Shown: one piece after another, positions 13,827 to 16,927 of the stretch
Position numbering within the stretch: position 1 is the stretch's first letter
Layout of the letters: every line of letters starts with the position of its first letter
Assembly (NCBI GenBank): GCA_964639275.1
Contig: CAZXCQ010000132.1
Span: 1 to 16,927 of the forward strand
Length of the DNA: 16,927 bases
DNA from: CAZXCQ01 sp964639275
GTDB lineage: Bacteria; Desulfobacterota; DSM-4660; Desulfatiglandales; Desulfatiglandaceae
Direction: 5' to 3'
Translations under genes and position numbers: made by a program
Notes under the pieces: model-generated
Seen by the model: the letters and a program-made list of their open reading frames with translations, nothing else
The model's database searches: none
Told to the model about the DNA's origin: nothing

Positions 13827-14216
13827 ATGGGAAAAATGAGATATTACAGGGTCGTTTCACTGGCCATATTTGTTTTGGTGATGTTTCTCTTCTTCCCTCG
13901 GCCCAGTTCCGCCAACAAGTCCTCGGTGACAATCGAGGCGCCCGAAAAGGCCGAGAGGGGATCCGAGATTACCATCCGGGTGAATGTCCATCACAATGCA
14001 AACAACCTCTTTCACTACACCAACTGGGTATTTGTCAGGGTAAATGGAAAAGAGGTCAAGCGATGGGAATTTTCGTCGTTTGATAGGCCAGAGGCGGGGA
14101 ATTTCTCGAGGGAGATACGGTACAAGGTCGATGGTCCCCTGGAGATCGTGGCAGAGGCCCACTGCAACATGCACGGCAGTGCCGGCCCCAAAAAGAAAAC
14201 CGTTGATGTGAAATGA
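13827..14216 (+). CDS. Exported desulfoferrodoxin/superoxide reductase-like protein (SoxZ-like fold)
   Basis: A 129-residue protein with a signal peptide (about 1-29, cleavage after SSA) and a single beta-sandwich domain. VNVHHNANNLFHYTNWVFV (52-70) and AHCNMHG (111-117) resemble the iron site of superoxide reductase, where two histidines before a Trp and a CNxH pair bind iron. Candidate ligands are His55 or His56, His63, Cys113 and His116. The N-terminal Glu-Lys-His loop of true neelaredoxins is missing, and the layout also resembles the sulfur-carrier subunit SoxZ. A periplasmic role in superoxide reduction or sulfur handling is inferred. AAGGGGGT lies about 8 bases before ATG 13827; a TTG at 13821 is too close to it. 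The next gene starts 9 bases after the stop. Confidence 0.75.
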   Translation: MGKMRYYRVVSLAIFVLVMFLFFPRPSSANKSSVTIEAPEKAERGSEITIRVNVHHNANNLFHYTNWVFVRVNGKEVKRWEFSSFDRPEAGNFSREIRYKVDGPLEIVAEAHCNMHGSAGPKKKTVDVK

Positions 14217-14225
14217 TGGAGAATC

Positions 14226-14414
14226 GTGTTGGTAGGAGGCGTTTCAATAATACTGATCTTGGGTATCCTCAACCTCGTTCTGCTTGTCTTTCAGCTGTGC
14301 ACCGGCCTGCGCTGGATAAGGGTCTCTTTTAAGACGCATCGGAGAACGGGTATTATCCTTTTTGTCAGCGCAGTCACACACGCCGGGCTGGCCCTTCTAG
14401 CCAGTGCGTCATAA
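14226..14414 (+). CDS. Small two-helix membrane protein with H-x13-H, possible mini b-type cytochrome
   Basis: A 62-residue protein starting at GTG 14226, with GGAG 4 bases upstream and the stop of the previous gene 9 bases away. Helix 1 spans about 5-26. A basic loop, RWIRVSFKTHRR, leads into helix 2 (about 41-60). His38 and His52 are 14 residues apart, the spacing of heme-binding histidines in cytochrome b helices, and HRRTGIILFVSAVTHAGL resembles one helix of b561 or ferric reductase-type proteins. A dimer could hold heme and link the quinone pool to the neighbouring periplasmic proteins, but this is inference. It could also be a plain membrane anchor. Confidence 0.6.
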   Translation: MLVGGVSIILILGILNLVLLVFQLCTGLRWIRVSFKTHRRTGIILFVSAVTHAGLALLASAS

Positions 14415-14537
14415 AGAGCGAGAAACGGCGAGTCACGCACCACCCTTAGAACGTTTGGCTTGAATGCGGAATTGTACCTTATAAAGCCGACTGGAACAAA
14501 TTTGGCCATCAAAAATCTCATTTGAAAGGAGTCGAAA

Positions 14538-15005
14538 ATGAAGTTCGAAGGTTTGGAAGAGATCCTCGATTTTGCAATTAAAAGGGAAGTGGAAGCCGCC
14601 GAATTCTACGGCACTTTGGCCAAGGAAGAAACATTTTCTGGGGCCCGAGAGATGTTTGAAGAATTTTGTGTGGAAGAAGAAAAGCACAAAAAGCTGTTGG
14701 AAGATTTCAAGGAAAAAGGAATCACCAAGAGCCTTGAAGAATACAAGCTAAAATGGATAACAGATATCAAACGCAGTGATTACGTTGTCGAACGGGAATA
14801 TCAGATGGGAATGGCTTACAACGAAATCCTTATGCTGGCCATGAAACGCGAAGAAAAGGCATTGAAGCTCTACAATGAATTCCTGGATAAGGCAGACACG
14901 GAAGAAAGCCAGAAGCTCTTTAAGATCCTTTGTCAGGAAGAAGCCAAGCACAAACTCGCACTGGAAACCCTCTATGATGACTACATGGCCAAGATGGGAG
15001 ACTGA
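14538..15005 (+). CDS. Rubrerythrin-type ferritin-like di-iron protein without rubredoxin domain
   Basis: A 155-residue four-helix-bundle protein in two similar halves. Ligand positions are complete: Glu19 in EVEAAEFY, Glu47 and His50 in EEEKH, Glu105 in KREEKALKLY, and Glu135 and His138 in EEAKH. Rubrerythrins reduce hydrogen peroxide in the cytoplasm of anaerobes. The C-terminal rubredoxin domain of the classical enzyme is absent, so electrons would have to come from a separate partner. There is no signal peptide, so it is the one cytosolic member of the cluster. AAAGGAGT 7 bases before ATG 14538 is a strong ribosome site. The 123-bp gap before it may contain its own promoter. Confidence 0.9.
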   Translation: MKFEGLEEILDFAIKREVEAAEFYGTLAKEETFSGAREMFEEFCVEEEKHKKLLEDFKEKGITKSLEEYKLKWITDIKRSDYVVEREYQMGMAYNEILMLAMKREEKALKLYNEFLDKADTEESQKLFKILCQEEAKHKLALETLYDDYMAKMGD

Positions 15006-15122
15006 TTCCGGCCTATCCCCTTTGAGCCCCTGAATGCCCAAAAAACAGGGCACCTGCAATATAAATGGTGCATAGCTCAACCGTTCATTTCAATAACATG
15101 TTGTTTTTATTACCTCCACACC

Positions 15123-15138
15123 TGGCACATTTGGTGCA
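15123..15138 (+). promoter_or_regulatory. Sigma-54 type -24/-12 promoter candidate
   Basis: TGGCACATTTGGTGCA matches the sigma-54 consensus TGGCACRNNNNTTGCW at every defined base except one (GTGC for TTGC), with the invariant GG and GC exactly 10 bases apart. It would start transcription near 15149, about 185 bases before the gene at 15333. Sigma-54 promoters need an enhancer-binding activator, which is not encoded in the window. Confidence 0.5.
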
Positions 15139-15174
15139 AATTCTAATAAAGGGCATTTGGCAAGTAAAGGAATC

Positions 15175-15190
15175 TGGGCTCAAGTTTGCA
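15175..15190 (+). promoter_or_regulatory. Second, weaker sigma-54 type site
   Basis: TGGGCTCAAGTTTGCA keeps TGG and TTGCA with GG and GC 10 bases apart, but lacks the CAC part of the -24 element. It lies 52 bp downstream of the stronger site in the same orientation. It may be chance. Confidence 0.25.
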
Positions 15191-15332
15191 CTCCTGTGTC
15201 AATTTAGCCATTTTTGAAATCGCCACTCCTTTGCTCTCAAAGGACTAAGGGCTTGCACTCTTTTGTTCCCATCGGTTTCCGGTTCTCCAGCAGGGGAATG
15301 GGCAGGCGTGCATTTATCTCGGAGGTTCGGCC

Positions 15333-16031
15333 ATGAATTTTTTATGGATTCTTATCCCCTCTCTTCTCTGCGGTGCCTTCTTTGCCTATCTTGCCATGCA
15401 TTTGATGACCACGAAGGGGAACACCATCAGCGACATTCTGAAATCGGAGAAGTTTGCGAGTTCCGAGGCGATTCGGGTCGAAATCATGGACAAGATCAAG
15501 GTGGTCTCCAACATACCCATCGTGGCCCTCTTTATCGTCGCCTTTGCTGTGGCGGTTGCCTTTCCCAGCTTCTTCTTTTACCTGATATCTCAGGAGGCTG
15601 AAACGATCACCCTGACAGGGAATATCGAAAAGGAGATGGACAAAGAGGTGTACGTGGCTTTTAAAGAAATGAAGGTTGAACCCAGCGGGGCCTTTATGAT
15701 TCCCCTGAGATATACCGACGAGGTTCAGGAGATAAATATTGAAGGGCAGCACTACTATCCGATCACGCTCACTGTCGAGCTCAACAAACTATTGAGCAAA
15801 ATGGTGGTTGAGATAAAGAGTTGCTATCAGCCAAAACGTAAGCCCACTGAGATTGATCTGAACATGGGAATGAAAAGGGTAAGATTTCCAGGACAAATCT
15901 GTCTAATTCCTATCAAAGAGACCCACGTTTCTTCTGGGATGCGAAACCCTGCCGAAAACGGGATCAATGTCAATAAGGAGGATAAAGACGTCCCATCGCC
16001 AAAGGGGGTAGGAGATGAAACGAAAATGTAG
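15333..16031 (+). CDS. Unknown membrane-anchored protein with C-terminal beta-rich domain
   Basis: A 232-residue protein I do not recognise. Helix 1 spans about 3-24 and helix 2 about 59-85 (NIPIVALFIVAFAVAVAFP), separated by a charged loop of some 35 residues. The remaining 145 residues alternate short hydrophobic and polar stretches as in a beta-sandwich, with Cys164 and Cys190 possibly forming a disulfide, and end in a polar, low-complexity tail. With both termini on the same side, the C-terminal domain would most plausibly face the periplasm. GGAGG lies 7 bases before ATG 15333. The end overlaps the next gene by 17 bases, so the two are probably translated together. The sigma-54-type sites lie upstream. 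Confidence 0.75.
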   Translation: MNFLWILIPSLLCGAFFAYLAMHLMTTKGNTISDILKSEKFASSEAIRVEIMDKIKVVSNIPIVALFIVAFAVAVAFPSFFFYLISQEAETITLTGNIEKEMDKEVYVAFKEMKVEPSGAFMIPLRYTDEVQEINIEGQHYYPITLTVELNKLLSKMVVEIKSCYQPKRKPTEIDLNMGMKRVRFPGQICLIPIKETHVSSGMRNPAENGINVNKEDKDVPSPKGVGDETKM

Positions 16032-16350
16032 GTGGATGATTCTAGCGGTCCTGGCGACTATTCTGGTCTCGGGGTTGGCTTTTTCGCAGCAGAGATTATG
16101 CCTTTCAGGGTCTTGCTATGTTGTCGATCGAAGAATCGACCGATCCGTCCCGGCCGTCGGATTCAACGTATATATTTACAGCAAAAGCACAGGATGGATA
16201 GGGCCTTCTATCATTGACAGTTACGGCCGCTACGCCTTCTACAACGCGCCCCCCGGCCGGTATCTGATGCGCATTTACCAACAGAAACGCCATGTCTGGG
16301 AGCAGGGCGTCGTGGTGCCCGGCACAGTGGAACAAATTGTCCTGAGATGA
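16015..16350 (+). CDS. Small exported protein with carboxypeptidase-regulatory-like (SpaA/Cna-B type) fold
   Basis: A 111-residue protein with a signal peptide (about 1-24, GLAFS-QQ) and one compact beta domain. GFNVYIYSKSTG (49-60), DSYGRYAFYNAPPGRYLMRI (68-87) and the closing strand VEQIVLR give the pattern of CarboxypepD_reg or Cna-B-like domains, which are binding or scaffold modules without catalysis. Cys29 and Cys34 could form a disulfide. GGGGGTAGGAG sits directly before ATG 16015, and the gene overlaps its upstream neighbour by 17 bases. A role as partner of that membrane protein is the natural inference; the function is unknown. Confidence 0.75.
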   Translation: MKRKCRWMILAVLATILVSGLAFSQQRLCLSGSCYVVDRRIDRSVPAVGFNVYIYSKSTGWIGPSIIDSYGRYAFYNAPPGRYLMRIYQQKRHVWEQGVVVPGTVEQIVLR

Positions 16351-16490
16351 CTTCTCCAAGGCGACCCACCCTCCCCTGCCCCGTTGAACCGGGTCTTCCC
16401 ACCCGTCCTCCGTCCTCTGTCTCTATTCCCGCCCCAAAACCCGCTCATCATTTCCAATAATACCTCCTTTTGCATAACTTAAAAAAATCC

Positions 16491-16565
16491 TTGACATCCA
16501 GGAAAATATTAGCCACTTTCCCTTTTAGAAGCTGAATAGTCCCCGATGTTCTGTTAGAATTCACC
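16491..16565. repeat. Dispersed intergenic repeat, copy B
   Basis: TTGACATCCAGG through GAATTCACC. Pairs with copy A at 10580-10653 (50 of 74 aligned bases identical by hand, one gap). The CCCGATGTT core is at 16542-16550 and ATTCACC at 16559-16565. It begins with a perfect TTGACA but has no convincing -10 box at the right distance. Confidence 0.55.
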
Positions 16566-16593
16566 TTCACCCGCGAAATATAAAGACACCTGG

Positions 16594-16636
16594 ATTCCGG
16601 CGCCTGCCCCGGAGCGGATTGGGGATCCGCCGGAAT
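16594..16636. repeat. REP-like palindrome ATTCCGGCG...CGCCGGAAT
   Basis: ATTCCGGCG (16594-16602) and CGCCGGAAT (16628-16636) are perfect inverted copies. An alternative inner stem, GCGGAT/ATCCGC (16614-16630), competes for part of the right arm. The flanks TGG before and GACA after fit the widely scattered intergenic element whose consensus resembles TGTCATTCCGGC...GCCGGAATCCA in many proteobacteria. Confidence 0.65.
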
Positions 16637-16804
16637 GACATTCGAGGTGGAATTCACACCTGATCTCATAATAAGTCGTAAAACGACCATAATAACTTCT
16701 CTTCGCCTGAAGGGGAGGGGGTTCAACCATCCCCGAAAGAGACTACTAACATAAGTCATACCAAGTCAAACACGTCCCGCAATCCCAGGAAAGGGGGGCT
16801 GCAT

Positions 16805-16927
16805 ATGAAAGAAGCCTTGTATTTTGCAGTAACGGAACTGAAGGAAGCCACAAAACTCTTGGGAGATTACCAGGAGCGAGCAGTCATCCTTGCCGGAGGG
16901 ACTGACCTCGTTCCCAGGATCAATACC
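16805..16927 (+). CDS. Molybdenum hydroxylase FAD-binding subunit (CoxM/XdhB-like), N-terminal part
   Basis: Only the first 41 codons are present and the frame runs off the window. VILAGGTDLVPRIN at 27-40 is the FAD pyrophosphate-binding motif of the medium subunit of the xanthine dehydrogenase/CO dehydrogenase/4-hydroxybenzoyl-CoA reductase family, and the preceding TELKEATKLLGDY is the usual first helix. The subunit carries electrons between the molybdenum subunit and the iron-sulfur subunit, which should be encoded downstream. GGGGGG 6 bases before ATG 16805 supports the start. The substrate cannot be told from this fragment. Confidence 0.8.
   Translation, partial: MKEALYFAVTELKEATKLLGDYQERAVILAGGTDLVPRINT

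Larger units (their letters stand above)
15006..15332. other. 327-bp gap carrying promoter candidates
   Basis: No open frame with a ribosome site lies here. TGCCC/GGGCA (about 15036-15053) makes a weak hairpin after the rubrerythrin gene with no T-run. The rest is A+T-rich and holds two sigma-54-type sites at 15123 and 15175, followed by TTGCACTC-like direct repeats near 15186 and 15253. Confidence 0.55.
16351..16804. other. 454-bp repeat-rich gap, no supported gene
   Basis: The first part (about 16358-16440) is strongly pyrimidine-rich on the plus strand. Then come dispersed repeat copy B (16491-16565), a REP-like palindrome (16594-16636), AGGTG/CACCT around GAATTCA (about 16645-16661) and GTCGT/ACGAC (16675-16687). 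An open frame on the minus strand (16448-16759) covers these repeats and is not believable as a gene. The promoter of the FAD-subunit gene should be here but was not identified. Confidence 0.6.

Noticed and set aside
16448..16759. 103-codon open frame on the minus strand
   Set aside because: Made up of repeat copy B and the REP-like palindrome; no start signal and no protein-like pattern.

Overview
The window looks like chromosomal DNA from an anaerobic or microaerotolerant Gram-negative bacterium. A sulfate-reducing or syntrophic member of the Desulfobacterota (old Deltaproteobacteria) is my best guess. This is inferred from gene content: a ferredoxin-linked arylpyruvate oxidoreductase, TRAP transport, rubrerythrin, a desulfoferrodoxin-like protein and several exported c-type cytochromes. 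There is no rRNA or marker gene to confirm it. I saw no tRNA, rRNA, CRISPR array, phage gene or transposase.

Region 1 (1-10344) appears to serve 2-oxoacid and aromatic amino acid metabolism. After the 3' end of an isopropylmalate dehydrogenase-family gene (1-266), the plus strand carries a phenylacetate-CoA ligase-like gene (457-1752), a 41-codon small ORF (1822-1947) and an MFS transporter (1952-3253). A minus-strand operon converges on it, with only 18 bp between the two stop codons. It runs dctP-dctQ-dctM (TRAP transporter, 10344-7212), iorA-iorB (indolepyruvate:ferredoxin oxidoreductase, 7066-4522) and a PLP aminotransferase (4507-3272). A coherent reading is uptake of a 2-oxoacid, exchange with its amino acid, oxidative decarboxylation to an aryl-acetyl-CoA (or the reverse), interconversion of that thioester with the free aryl-acetate, and efflux or uptake by the MFS carrier.

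Region 2 (10860-15005, plus strand) is an envelope redox cluster. It holds a di-heme peroxidase of the CcpA/MauG family, a TAT-exported metallophosphoesterase, a mono-heme cytochrome resembling SoxA/TsdA, an exported superoxide-reductase/SoxZ-like protein, a 62-residue two-helix membrane protein with an H-x13-H pair, and a rubrerythrin-type di-iron protein. The combination has no name that I know, and it is my main candidate for an undescribed system: either a periplasmic peroxide/superoxide defence chain or a Sox-like sulfur-handling module.

Region 3 (15123-16927) has a strong sigma-54-type promoter candidate ahead of two overlapping genes for unknown envelope proteins. A repeat-rich 454-bp gap follows, and then the first 41 codons of a molybdenum-hydroxylase FAD subunit.

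The gaps contain a dispersed repeat family (copies at about 10580-10653 and 16491-16565, with the related core in a 103-bp inverted-repeat element at 9205-9307), REP-like hairpins and short tandem repeats. All function calls come from reading the sequence by eye; no database search was run.
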